Source: an uncultured Oscillospiraceae bacterium (GTDB taxonomy: Bacteria; Bacillota; Clostridia; Oscillospirales; Ruminococcaceae). Taken from it: a DNA stretch of 64,000 nucleotides. Position 1 is the first letter of the stretch; every line of letters starts with the position of its first letter. Where the stretch lies: the NCBI GenBank assembly GCA_910588145.1, contig CAJUPO010000011.1, positions 1 through 64,000 of the forward strand, given 5' to 3'. This document shows positions 15,615 through 24,080 of this stretch, one piece after another. The notes beneath the pieces are model-generated. The model was not told the origin of the DNA. It did no database searches and was given only the letters and a program-made list of their open reading frames with translations. Made by a program: the position numbers and the translations under genes.

Positions 15615-16595
15615 ATGTATATTGCAGATGAAAAACGCTATGACAATTTTACTTACAGACGTGCGGGAAAATCAGGACTTTTACTGCCGCCTGTTTCTCT
15701 TGGTATGTGGCAAAATTTTAGCTTTACGGACAGCTTTGAAAATATGGAAAAAATGTGTCATACCGCTTTCGATATAGGAATAAATCATTTTGATCTTGCA
15801 AATAATTACGGAAATCCATATAACGGAGCCTCTGAAGAAAATTTTGGTAAAATACTTGATAAGGGTTTAAGAAATTATCGTGATGAGCTTTGTATTTCTA
15901 CTAAAGCAGGATATGATATGTGGGCAGGACCATACGGCAGAAAGCATGGTTCAAGAAAATATTTAATTTCCTCTTTAGATCAGTCTTTAAAGCGTATGAA
16001 CCTTGATTATGTGGATATTTTTTATCATCATGTATATGATCCCGATGTTCCCTTAGAGGAAATTGCAGTGGCTCTTGATCATATAGTTAAGCAGGGAAAG
16101 GCCCTTTATGCAGGGATTTCCAATTACAATAAGGAACAAACCGCTGAAATAACCGAAATTTTCAAGGAGTTAAAAACTCCGTTTATACTGAATCAGCCCT
16201 CATATTCCATGTTCAACAGATGGATAGAAAAGGATGGTCTGAAAGATTACGCATATGAAACCGGAATAGGGCTTGCCGTATTTTCACCATTGTCACAGGG
16301 CTTGCTGACGGATAAATATCTGCAAACAGGTTCGGGAACGTCTGCACGTCCCTGGATGAAAAATCGTCCGGATGATGAAACACTTTCCAAAATAGAAGCT
16401 CTGAATGAGATTGCTGCTGAAAGAGGACAAAAATTATCTCAAATGGCTATTTCTTGGATACTGAGAAATGATAAAATTACTACTGTCCTAATAGGTGCAA
16501 GCCGTCCGGAACAAATCGTTGAAAATGCAGAGGCAGCTAAAAAAACAAACTTTACTGAGGATGAGCTTAATAGAATTGAAGAAATTTTGAGATGA
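15615..16595 (+). CDS. Aldo/keto reductase, YghZ-like
   Basis: A 326-residue NADPH-dependent reductase of the AKR14/YghZ group (L-glyceraldehyde 3-phosphate or methylglyoxal reduction in characterised members). The AKR fold shows in LGMWQNF, FDLANNYGNP with catalytic Asp/Tyr, the catalytic Lys in STKAG and His in FYHHVYD. The C-terminal cofactor stretch is VLIGASRPEQIVENAEA. The start is the ATG at 15615, with GAAAGGA 11 bases upstream and the promoter in front. A strong terminator follows; the gene stands alone. Confidence 0.9.
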   Translation: MYIADEKRYDNFTYRRAGKSGLLLPPVSLGMWQNFSFTDSFENMEKMCHTAFDIGINHFDLANNYGNPYNGASEENFGKILDKGLRNYRDELCISTKAGYDMWAGPYGRKHGSRKYLISSLDQSLKRMNLDYVDIFYHHVYDPDVPLEEIAVALDHIVKQGKALYAGISNYNKEQTAEITEIFKELKTPFILNQPSYSMFNRWIEKDGLKDYAYETGIGLAVFSPLSQGLLTDKYLQTGSGTSARPWMKNRPDDETLSKIEALNEIAAERGQKLSQMAISWILRNDKITTVLIGASRPEQIVENAEAAKKTNFTEDELNRIEEILR

Positions 16596-16624
16596 TCCGG
16601 ATAAGGCTTAAATTGAATAAAATA

Positions 16625-16659
16625 ATAAGCGCAGCAGATATTAAATCTGCTGCGCTTAT
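16625..16659. terminator. Bidirectional terminator
   Basis: A perfect 15-bp stem (ATAAGCGCAGCAGAT with its complement) and 5-base loop between the convergent aldo/keto reductase and HD-domain genes. Confidence 0.85.
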
Positions 16660-16680
16660 ATCTTTGGTTATATTAAATTG

Positions 16681-17178
16681 TCAGCTCTTTTTTCTTTGAA
16701 GTGTTTGTTTGATTTTATTATATTTGGGAGCCAAAAACTCCAAAACTGCACAATATTTATCGACAATAACGATTACATAGCTCTCCTTGTAACGGGGAAG
16801 CTTCAATGTTACAGGCCACATATGAGTTTCAATAATATCATTTTCCAAAATATCTGTATCAAATATTTCCTTTGCATTTTTTGCTGCAATAACAGGATGC
16901 TCTGAATGATGGGATTTTATATCAGATACTTTTCTGTCATAGTAAAACATATCATGCATAAGTCCGGCCCTTGCCGCCGAAACTGCATTGAATCCCAATC
17001 GATTGCAGATAATGTAATTATAATATGAAACGTTCAGGCTATGCTGAAGACGTGTTGTACAGATATGATGGGTATAATCCTTGAGCTGCTGAATTTTTTC
17101 ATTTTCATATATGTCTGAAATACAGTCATAAAACGGAAGCTGTTCAATATTTTTTTTTGAACCAGTTGCTTTAAGCAT
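16681..17178 (-). CDS. HD-domain phosphohydrolase family protein
   Basis: A 165-residue protein with an HD metal-dependent phosphohydrolase domain: HICTTRLQHSLNVSYY gives the first His, GLMHDMFYYD the HD pair, and SHHSEHP and ETHMWPV further ligands. The start at 17178 is chosen because AGGTAGGTG lies upstream and the promoter -10 at 17221 excludes the longer frame. Related proteins in clostridia are annotated as HD family hydrolases, sometimes YqeK-like; the substrate is unknown. Confidence 0.82.
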   Translation of the reverse strand: MLKATGSKKNIEQLPFYDCISDIYENEKIQQLKDYTHHICTTRLQHSLNVSYYNYIICNRLGFNAVSAARAGLMHDMFYYDRKVSDIKSHHSEHPVIAAKNAKEIFDTDILENDIIETHMWPVTLKLPRYKESYVIVIVDKYCAVLEFLAPKYNKIKQTLQRKKS

Positions 17179-17220
17179 AAATATGACACCTACCTTATAA
17201 GTATTATGCTTCATAAGGAA

Positions 17221-17249
17221 ATTATAATTCAAATCTTTTAATATGTCAA
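17221..17249 (-). promoter_or_regulatory. Promoter of the HD-domain gene
   Basis: On the minus strand TTGACA (17244-17249), a 17-bp spacer and TATAAT (17221-17226), a perfect vegetative promoter. Confidence 0.88.
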
Positions 17250-17265
17250 GCGTGAAAAAATGTAA

Positions 17266-17292
17266 AAAAACCGGACTTTTTGTCCGGTTTTT
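17266..17292 (-). terminator. Terminator after oadB
   Basis: AAAAACCGGAC pairs with GTCCGGTTTTT over a 5-base loop, 8 bp after the stop of the decarboxylase beta gene; T runs lie on both sides. Confidence 0.85.
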
Positions 17293-17299
17293 GATTTTT

Positions 17300-18496
17300 T
17301 TAAATTATGCTTAAAAGAATACCGGCGGCAACAGCTGAGCCGATAACGCCTGCGACATTTGGTCCCATGGCGTTCATTAAGAGGAAGTTGGTCGGATCCG
17401 TTTGGGCGCCGACTTTCTGAGAAACTCGTGCAGCCATCGGAACTGCGGAAACGCCGGCAGAACCGATCAGAGGATTTACCTTACCTCCTGTAACCTTGTA
17501 CATAATTTTACCGAAGAGAACGCCGCAGGCTGTTCCTATGCAGAATGCAAATACGCCAAGCAGAATAACTTCAGCAAATTCAATGTTAAGAATCTTGTCA
17601 GCTTTAGTAGTAGCGCCGACAGAGATGCCGAGGAAAATGGTAATAATGTTCATAAGAGCATTTTGTGCTGTATCAACAAGTCTGCTGCAAACGCCGCTTT
17701 CCTTTATAAGGTTTCCAAGCATGAGCATGCCAACCAGCGGAGCGGCAGACGGAACGAGAAGAGCAACGATTAAAGTAACTGCAACCGGGAAAATAATTTT
17801 TTCGGTTTTAGAAACGGCTCTAAGCTGCGGCATTTTAACAGCACGTTCCTTTTTAGAAGTAAGAAGCTTCATTATAGGAGGCTGGATAACCGGAACAAGC
17901 GCCATATAAGTATATGCGGCAAGGGCTATTGTACCGGTGCTTATCTTGAAGCCGCCGCCGGCAAGAAGCTTACTGGAAACGAAGATGGCTGTAGGACCGT
18001 CCGCACCGCCGATAATAGCGATTGATCCGCATTCAGCAGCAGAGAATCCCAGGAGTGCGGCACCTATAAATGTAAGGAAAATTCCTGCCTGTGCGGCAGC
18101 ACCCAGAAGAAAGCTTTTAGGGTTTGCTATAAGCGGACCAAAGTCGGTCATTGTGCCTATGCCCAGGAATATAAGAGGCGGATAAATCTGAAGCTTTACC
18201 CCAAGATAAAGAATATCCAACAGACCGCCCTCATGCAGAATATCTCCGAAATTTATGTTTGTAACGCCGTCCCATAGTTCAGGATGGTACATACCGGCTT
18301 CCGGAAGATTTGTAAGGAGCATGCCAAATGAAATAGGAAGAAGCAGTAAGGGTTCAAACTGCTTTGCAATTGCAAGATACATAAAGACAAATGATATCAG
18401 TATCATAATTCCGCTTTTCCAGTCCAGATTTGCAAGACCGCTGGAGGCGGCAAGGTCTTTTATAGTATCCCAGAAAATACTGAATACTTCACCCAT
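17300..18496 (-). CDS. Sodium-pumping decarboxylase beta subunit (OadB/GcdB/MmdB family)
   Basis: A 398-residue integral membrane protein with about nine hydrophobic segments. It holds the family hallmarks: GIGTMTDFGPLIANPKS early in the chain, GGADGPTAIF in the middle with the Asp used in sodium transport, and the closing GSAGVSAVPMAARVSQ and GPNVAGVIGSAVAAG stretches. The beta subunit couples decarboxylation of a carboxybiotin carrier to Na+ export. The gamma-type partner gene lies 35 bp upstream. The substrate-specific alpha subunit is not in the window, so oxaloacetate, methylmalonyl-CoA or glutaconyl-CoA cannot be told apart. Confidence 0.9.
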   Translation of the reverse strand: MGEVFSIFWDTIKDLAASSGLANLDWKSGIMILISFVFMYLAIAKQFEPLLLLPISFGMLLTNLPEAGMYHPELWDGVTNINFGDILHEGGLLDILYLGVKLQIYPPLIFLGIGTMTDFGPLIANPKSFLLGAAAQAGIFLTFIGAALLGFSAAECGSIAIIGGADGPTAIFVSSKLLAGGGFKISTGTIALAAYTYMALVPVIQPPIMKLLTSKKERAVKMPQLRAVSKTEKIIFPVAVTLIVALLVPSAAPLVGMLMLGNLIKESGVCSRLVDTAQNALMNIITIFLGISVGATTKADKILNIEFAEVILLGVFAFCIGTACGVLFGKIMYKVTGGKVNPLIGSAGVSAVPMAARVSQKVGAQTDPTNFLLMNAMGPNVAGVIGSAVAAGILLSII

Positions 18497-18531
18497 AAAA
18501 AATTATCCTTTCCTGAAAATTACAATATGAC

Positions 18532-18942
18532 TCAGAACGGGTTTGTGTTATTCTGAAGTCCTGCCAGAGACCATGCCGATCTTGAAGATCTGTTTTTATC
18601 AGCCCTGACTGATTTAATCCTGTATGTTTTTCCGTCAGCTTTTCCCATTGCGGCAACAGCAGCGGCAATAACTGCAATTATTTCGTCATCGTCGGCTGAG
18701 GACGGAGCAGTATCAACAGGCTTTGCTGTCTTAACCGGTTCCGCTTTCGGGATATCCGGGACAGCCTCAGGTTTTTTCTGTTTTCTGGAAAAAAGCTTTC
18801 CGAATGCCCAAACAAAAAGTATGAGAATTACAAGACCAAGAAAAACAACGCATAGACCTGTTATAACAACGGCGGTGACAAAGCTTGCATTGAGATTTTC
18901 AGTCATTGGAAATAATGTGTTATATAATGCCATTAAATCCAT
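18532..18942 (-). CDS. OadG-like gamma subunit of the decarboxylase
   Basis: A 136-residue protein with one N-terminal membrane segment (VVITGLCVVFLGLVILILFVW), a Lys/Pro-rich linker and a conserved DDDEIIAVIAAAVAAM segment, as in OadG-family subunits that hold the decarboxylase complex together. The start at 18942 fits GGAG 12 bases upstream. It is co-transcribed with the beta subunit gene. Gamma subunits are poorly conserved; the assignment rests on the OadG motif and gene order. Confidence 0.82.
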   Translation of the reverse strand: MDLMALYNTLFPMTENLNASFVTAVVITGLCVVFLGLVILILFVWAFGKLFSRKQKKPEAVPDIPKAEPVKTAKPVDTAPSSADDDEIIAVIAAAVAAMGKADGKTYRIKSVRADKNRSSRSAWSLAGLQNNTNPF

Positions 18943-19091
18943 AAGTACAGCACACTCCAATCTAAAAAAATTATAACATACATTATATATTATACTACAT
19001 TTTAATCATATTTACAAGAATAAAAATAAAAAATAATGCAAATTAATAGGAAAAGTTCAGAAAATAATATTATTAAGCGTAAAAAATAATT

Positions 19092-19982
19092 TTATTCGGG
19101 TTCAATTACAATTTTTCCTATTTCAGGACGATTGTTGAATCTTGCGGCAACTGGATAATTACCGATTCCCGAGGTTATAAACAAATATCCGTTTTTATTC
19201 TTGAACAAGCCTTTGTCATATATATCGTCGCTTCCGTGTTTGACCTCTGGAAGAACCTCATCGTCATAGTATGCAGGACCCAGAAACGGAATCTGTATTA
19301 TGCCTCCGTGGGTATCTCCGCAAACAGTGAGATCAGCGCCGAAATCAGAGTAATCGTCATATCTTGGGATATGTGCCATAAGGATATTGTAAGTCCGCGG
19401 ATTAAGAGTAAATTCATTTCTAAGATCAAAGGACGGTGAAAACCATGCATTGCTTATACCGTATAAAGTAATTTCGGTATCTTTTACCTTTATAGTTTCT
19501 GTTTCCTGATCAAGAACATTGATTCCGTTTGATTCCATTTGAGCTACATATCTGTCAGTACGGTCATCGTGTTCACCCAGAACAAAGAAAAGTCTGAATC
19601 CCTCGCTGACAATTCCGGTCATAAGATCCATGGAGATTTGTTTTTCTTTTTTTGTTGCATCATTGGAATGCATATCCCCAAGAACGCATACAATATCCGG
19701 ATTCATCTTCTTGATTTTTGAAATAAGCTTGTCATTTGATATTGCAAGCTTGCTGGTTGACGCATGAAAATCACTCATTACTGCTATGGTTATTTTGTTT
19801 TTTACTTTGTCTGAAGTAATGGTCTCTTTGGTTATTTTGAGTGTAAAATTATTGAACCACCATAGCAGAAGCAATAATACTGCTGCTTTCAGGATTCTTC
19901 CAAGACAGCTTTTTTTCTTTACAACAACAGTTTTAACCAGTGGTGTTTCAGGAACTGCTTGTGGTATTTTTTCGTTGTCCAT
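19092..19982 (-). CDS. Membrane-anchored metallophosphoesterase
   Basis: A 296-residue calcineurin-like phosphoesterase. One membrane segment (about 29-48) anchors the enzyme outside or near the membrane. Metal-binding motifs appear in order: MSDFHAS, VCVLGDMHSND, LGEHDD (the usual GNHD is GEHD here), LMAHIPRYDD and CGDTHGG, ending with a GxGxxxP-like segment (TSGIGNYPVAARFNNRPEI). The pattern is that of YaeI/YkuE-type enzymes, thought to act on lipids such as UDP-diacylglucosamine-like substrates. The MscS gene upstream ends 16 bp before its start, so both are likely co-transcribed. Confidence 0.87.
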   Translation of the reverse strand: MDNEKIPQAVPETPLVKTVVVKKKSCLGRILKAAVLLLLLWWFNNFTLKITKETITSDKVKNKITIAVMSDFHASTSKLAISNDKLISKIKKMNPDIVCVLGDMHSNDATKKEKQISMDLMTGIVSEGFRLFFVLGEHDDRTDRYVAQMESNGINVLDQETETIKVKDTEITLYGISNAWFSPSFDLRNEFTLNPRTYNILMAHIPRYDDYSDFGADLTVCGDTHGGIIQIPFLGPAYYDDEVLPEVKHGSDDIYDKGLFKNKNGYLFITSGIGNYPVAARFNNRPEIGKIVIEPE

Positions 19983-19998
19983 TCTTTTTTACTTCTCC

Positions 19999-20931
19999 TT
20001 AGTTGCTGGTAATATGTACGTCGAGCTGTCTGAATGGTATAGTGATACCGTTTTCGGAAAATGCTTTATTTACCATTTCAGTAAAGTCGAATTTTACCTG
20101 CCAGTAGTTTTCTGTTTCAGTCCAGAGCCTGACAACTATTTGCAAGCTGTCTTCTGCCTGGACGCCGAGACGAACAAATGGTTCAGGCTCTTTCAGTACA
20201 AGATCATAGCTTTTAGCCAGGTCCATTATCACTGACTTTGCCTTTTCAACATCGTCTGAATAGCTTATGCCGAATTCAAGGTCTACACGTCTTACCGGCT
20301 GTTCGCTGTAATTTATGATCTGAGAATCTGAAACCTTTCCGTTAGGAATATAAATGGTTTTATTGTCGTTTGTAAGAATTTTAGTATAGAGAATACTAAT
20401 GCTTTCTACTACTCCTGAAACAGAGTTGGTCTCCACATAGTCACCTGATTTGAATGGTTTTGAAAAAAGAATAATAAATCCGCCTGCCAAATTCGATAGG
20501 CTGTTTTGGAGTGCAAGTCCCACTGCAAGACCGGCGGCGCTTATAACGGCAATAATTGACGTCATAGGGATGTTTAAAATAGAGAGCGTTATGATAAAAA
20601 CAATGGTATAAAGCAATATCTTTACAAGTGATCTGAGAAAGCTTATGGCAGTGTGATCTGTATTGGTTTTTTCCATAAATCTTGTAAAGATTTTAAGGAG
20701 ACCTTTGGAAATTGCTATTCCGGCTGCAAAAATGAAGAGAGCAAAAAGCAAAGACGGAATAGAGTTTTTTATAGTTGTGCCGAGGGAAGAGAAAATTTGT
20801 CCGAGCCTGTCCTTTTCTTCCTGAGTGCTCATGGAAGCGTTGGCAAGCAGGTCTTCGATAATACTGGTAACTTCTGTTTCAGTTTCAGAAACAGATTCAG
20901 AAACTGAACTTATAATAGTGGTTTCAGTCAT
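19999..20931 (-). CDS. MscS-family mechanosensitive channel
   Basis: A 310-residue channel that releases solutes on osmotic downshock. Three membrane segments lie at about 55-180, the last one (VISAAGLAVGLALQNSLSNLAGGFIIL) being the glycine/alanine-rich pore helix TM3. The cytosolic beta domain follows (FKSGDYVE, IYIPNGKVSDSQIINYS). The N-terminus is a Ser/Thr/Glu-rich tail. The promoter is on the minus strand at 20985-21013. It is followed by the phosphoesterase gene. Confidence 0.92.
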   Translation of the reverse strand: MTETTIISSVSESVSETETEVTSIIEDLLANASMSTQEEKDRLGQIFSSLGTTIKNSIPSLLFALFIFAAGIAISKGLLKIFTRFMEKTNTDHTAISFLRSLVKILLYTIVFIITLSILNIPMTSIIAVISAAGLAVGLALQNSLSNLAGGFIILFSKPFKSGDYVETNSVSGVVESISILYTKILTNDNKTIYIPNGKVSDSQIINYSEQPVRRVDLEFGISYSDDVEKAKSVIMDLAKSYDLVLKEPEPFVRLGVQAEDSLQIVVRLWTETENYWQVKFDFTEMVNKAFSENGITIPFRQLDVHITSN

Positions 20932-20984
20932 AAAACTTCCTTTCTGCCCTGTAAAAGGCGGTGTTTGTCAGCGCATACAATTTT

Positions 20985-21013
20985 ATTATAGGTATATTTT
21001 ACTGAATTGTCAA
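20985..21013 (-). promoter_or_regulatory. Promoter of the MscS gene
   Basis: Minus-strand TTGACA (21008-21013), 17-bp spacer, TATAAT (20985-20990). Confidence 0.85.
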
Positions 21014-21044
21014 CAGATATATTGAGCAGAAATGAAGAAAAGAC

Positions 21045-21073
21045 TTGAATAATATTTGCAGTAAATGTATAAT
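21045..21073 (+). promoter_or_regulatory. Promoter of the ComEA-like gene
   Basis: TTGAAT (21045-21050), 17-bp spacer, TATAAT (21068-21073), about 30 bp before the TTG start. Confidence 0.75.
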
Positions 21074-21104
21074 TATATAATAATGTGTCGAAAGCGGTGT
21101 TTGT

Positions 21105-21845
21105 TTGAATCGGAAATTGCTTCTCTATATAGTATTCGGCGGATTGATTATATTATCTTTATCTGCTTTAGCTTTTTCTATTGAAAATGATACAGATGAA
21201 TTTTATTATGACAGTGTACTCTGGATTACCAGTACACAGGCTCAATCTGAGGCTGAAACGGTTACGGAATCAAAGAAAAATACTGAAGTCAAAAATAATA
21301 CTGATGTTCTGTTAACCGAGGAAACTGCTGAATTTATTTATATTGATATTAATAAAGCCGGCAGGGATGAACTTATAAAACTTAAAGGAATAGGTGAAAA
21401 AACAGCTGATTTAATAATCGGATACCGTAATGCAGTGGGCGGTTTTTCCGACATCAGTGAAATAATGAATATAAAAGGAATCGGTGAAAAGACATTTGAA
21501 GGGATAAAAGATCATATATATGTAACAGAAGAATATTTATCAAAGGACAGCAGTGAAGAAACTGATATGACAGAAGAATATAAAACTGAGGAGACAATGC
21601 CTCCGGCAGCGGAGTTTCAAGATGAAACGGTTCAGCAGGAAGAAACATATATAGAAATGGTAAATATTAACACCGCTGCTGCCGAGGAGTTTATGCAGCT
21701 TCCTGGAATTGACAGAGAACTTGCAGAAAATATAATTAATCTCAGGACGAGCATACAATATTTTCAGCATATATATGAACTGCTTTATGCTGAGGGAATG
21801 ACTAAAGAAAAGCTATCTGAAATTGACGAATATCTTACGCTTTGA
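21105..21845 (+). CDS. ComEA-like helix-hairpin-helix protein with two HhH modules
   Basis: A 246-residue protein with an N-terminal membrane segment (about 5-25) and two separate HhH modules: residues about 80-145 (IDINKAGRDELIKLKGIGEK, later IMNIKGIGEKTFEGI) and about 190-246 (VNINTAAAEEFMQLPGIDRE). Acidic linkers rich in Glu and Thr separate them. ComEA binds incoming DNA on the cell surface for natural transformation; double-module versions are less common. The start is TTG at 21105. No other competence gene lies nearby, so a role in DNA uptake is inferred from the domain. Confidence 0.78.
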   Translation: MNRKLLLYIVFGGLIILSLSALAFSIENDTDEFYYDSVLWITSTQAQSEAETVTESKKNTEVKNNTDVLLTEETAEFIYIDINKAGRDELIKLKGIGEKTADLIIGYRNAVGGFSDISEIMNIKGIGEKTFEGIKDHIYVTEEYLSKDSSEETDMTEEYKTEETMPPAAEFQDETVQQEETYIEMVNINTAAAEEFMQLPGIDRELAENIINLRTSIQYFQHIYELLYAEGMTKEKLSEIDEYLTL

Positions 21846-22547
21846 GGCGCTTCCAATAAAAGCCAAAGGGTAAAAGAAAAATTAAAGAATATATAAATTC
21901 TGTTTCAAAGTATAAAAAATAAATGTATAATTCAAACAAAAAATATATAAATCATGTGAAAATTAAATGAATATTGGCTTTTACCGTTTTGTAATAAAGT
22001 TGAAATACTCTGTAAATTATAGCTTTTTTGTACAAATAATTGAGATGATATTTGTGCTAAACGCTAAAAAAGTATTAAGGAATGGTATTTTTCATTGACT
22101 TTTTGGCGTATGTATTGTATATTAATGTTACGAAAGAGTTTGATTTTTCTATGCTTTCATATGCCTTTTTAGTACGGGATGTTAAGAGGTTTTAGATGCG
22201 GGCGTTGATGCAGTGAAATTATTTTGGATTTTCAGTTGAATTAGACTCAGAGCACTTGGAACCAATCAAATACGTAATCGGCATTCTTCATTATAATAAT
22301 GTTCACAATGATCTGACTTTCAGTTATTTTATTTTACTTTGGACAGCTTCCGGATATAAGCCGAAAATGATGTTTATCTGCGGCAGGGTAAACGGAAGCA
22401 TGCCGCCTTGGTAAATCTAATGAAATTTATGCCGTGGTAATTTTCAGGGGAATTACTGTTTAAAAACAGTTTCCATAGATTTTATTATTCAATGTTTATT
22501 ATATTTTTTTCAAAATATAATACAATCATTAAGGAGGAAAACTTACA
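21846..22547 (+). other. 702-bp intergenic region with promoter and long leader of the ABC importer
   Basis: No gene is recognised. A promoter TTGACT-17-TATATT lies at 22095-22123, which would give a leader of about 420 nt before the binding-protein start. A second -10-like TATAAT lies about 30 bp before that start. Small inverted repeats (for example ACTGTTTAAAAACAGT around 22456) occur in the leader. No known riboswitch class is evident by eye. Confidence 0.55.
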
Positions 22548-23978
22548 ATGAACAAGCTTAAAAAAACATTAGCTCTGGTTGCTACTCTTGCAATCTCAGC
22601 AACAGCATTTGTTGGATGTGACAATGATGATTCATCTAAGACATCTTCAACAGCAGACAACAGCTCAACAGCTGATGATAGCTCTACACCAGAAGGTGAC
22701 TCTAATTCAGACTCTGACAGCAGTGCAGCAGCTGAAATCAAGCTTCCTTCCGGCGGCGACAAGATGACAATCCTTGCTTGGAACGCTAATGACGTTGATC
22801 CAATGCTTTCTTTCTGGCTTCCAGATTCAGGTTACTCAAAGGATCAGATAAACTTCGTTAACTTCAATGTTGGCGGCGGTGAAGCTTCTGCTCAGTATGA
22901 TCAGTACTTCCTCGGCGGCGAAGACCTTGATATGTTCATGGTTGAAGCTGACTGGGCTCTTAAGTACATCAACGATGACTCTGCTACAGCTCCGCTTAGC
23001 GACCTCGGTTTCACAGATGCTGACTTCGCTAACCTTTATGACTACACAATGGAAATCGGTAAGGATTCCAACGGTACAATCAAGGGTATTTCATGGCAGG
23101 CAGCTCCTGGCGGCTGGTGCTACAGATCTGACCTCGCTGATTCATATCTCGGCGTAAAGACACCTGAAGATATGCAGGCTAAGGTTGCAGACTGGGATAA
23201 GTTCCAGGCTACAGCTAAGGAAGTTTCTGACGCTTCAAGCGGCAAGACAGCTCTTACAACAACTCTCGGCGGTATCTGGCAGGCATTTGCTGCTAACAGA
23301 ACAACTCCTTGGGTTCAGGACGGCGCTCTTGCAGTTGATGACTTCTGCTCAACATTTATCGATCTCGCTAAGAACATGAGAGACAACGGTTATGTTACAG
23401 ACCTCAACCAGTGGACAGATGACTGGTATGCAGCTGGTCAGACAGACGATACAATGGGTTACTTCGTATCAACATGGGGCTTCGGCGATTCAATCCTTCT
23501 CCAGGCAGCTGGCGGCAACGGCGGTGCTACATATGGCAAGTGGGCAGTTTGTGAAGGTCCTACATCTTACTTCTGGGGCGGTACATGGATGTGCGTATCA
23601 CCTAAGACAGATAACGCAGACATGGTTGCAAGCTTTATCAAGTACTTCACAGTTGACGAAGCTTCAATGGAAAAATACGCTCTCGGTAAAGAAGGCGGCG
23701 AATATGTAAGCAACAAGAACGTAATGCAGAAGATCGTTGACGAAGGTACAAACAAGAACGAAAACCTCGGCGGTCAGGATCAGTTTGCTGTTCTCCACAA
23801 CAGTGCTCAGAACATCAACCTTAAGGGTCTTATCACTCCTTACGATGCATCTATCAAGTCTGCATTCCTTGACGCAGTAAACGCTTACTGTGCAGGTACA
23901 ACAGCTGACGCTAATGCTTGTATCGAAGACTTCAAGGACAGAGTTGCTCAGAACGTTACAGATATTACAGTTGAATAA
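22548..23978 (+). CDS. ABC importer solute-binding lipoprotein (sugar type)
   Basis: A 476-residue extracellular binding protein of the family-1 type. A lipoprotein signal (KTLALVATLAISATAFVGC, Cys at about 24) is followed by a Ser/Thr/Asp-rich linker and the two-lobed binding domain with tryptophan-rich stretches. AAGGAGG precedes the ATG. It feeds the two MalF/MalG-type permeases downstream; the ATPase (probably a shared MsmK-type) is not encoded here. Codon use is strongly biased and unlike the neighbours, a sign of high expression. Substrate probably an oligosaccharide, but not shown. Confidence 0.9.
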   Translation: MNKLKKTLALVATLAISATAFVGCDNDDSSKTSSTADNSSTADDSSTPEGDSNSDSDSSAAAEIKLPSGGDKMTILAWNANDVDPMLSFWLPDSGYSKDQINFVNFNVGGGEASAQYDQYFLGGEDLDMFMVEADWALKYINDDSATAPLSDLGFTDADFANLYDYTMEIGKDSNGTIKGISWQAAPGGWCYRSDLADSYLGVKTPEDMQAKVADWDKFQATAKEVSDASSGKTALTTTLGGIWQAFAANRTTPWVQDGALAVDDFCSTFIDLAKNMRDNGYVTDLNQWTDDWYAAGQTDDTMGYFVSTWGFGDSILLQAAGGNGGATYGKWAVCEGPTSYFWGGTWMCVSPKTDNADMVASFIKYFTVDEASMEKYALGKEGGEYVSNKNVMQKIVDEGTNKNENLGGQDQFAVLHNSAQNINLKGLITPYDASIKSAFLDAVNAYCAGTTADANACIEDFKDRVAQNVTDITVE

Positions 23979-24008
23979 TTGATTTGACGTAATAGTTATA
24001 ATTCATGT

Positions 24009-24037
24009 TTACGGGATGGGTAGACCTCATCCCGTAA
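24009..24037 (+). promoter_or_regulatory. Stem-loop between binding protein and permease genes
   Basis: A 10-bp stem (TTACGGGATG with CATCCCGTAA) with no T run. Such hairpins protect or partly end transcripts so that binding protein is made in excess over permeases. Confidence 0.7.
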
Positions 24038-24080
24038 CATATATATTATTAATCTGATTTCTTAGAGAGAGGTGTACTAT

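Noticed and set aside
22867..23709. Alternative plus-frame proteins inside the binding-protein gene
   Set aside because: Leu/Gln/Ser-rich shadows caused by strong codon bias in the true gene.
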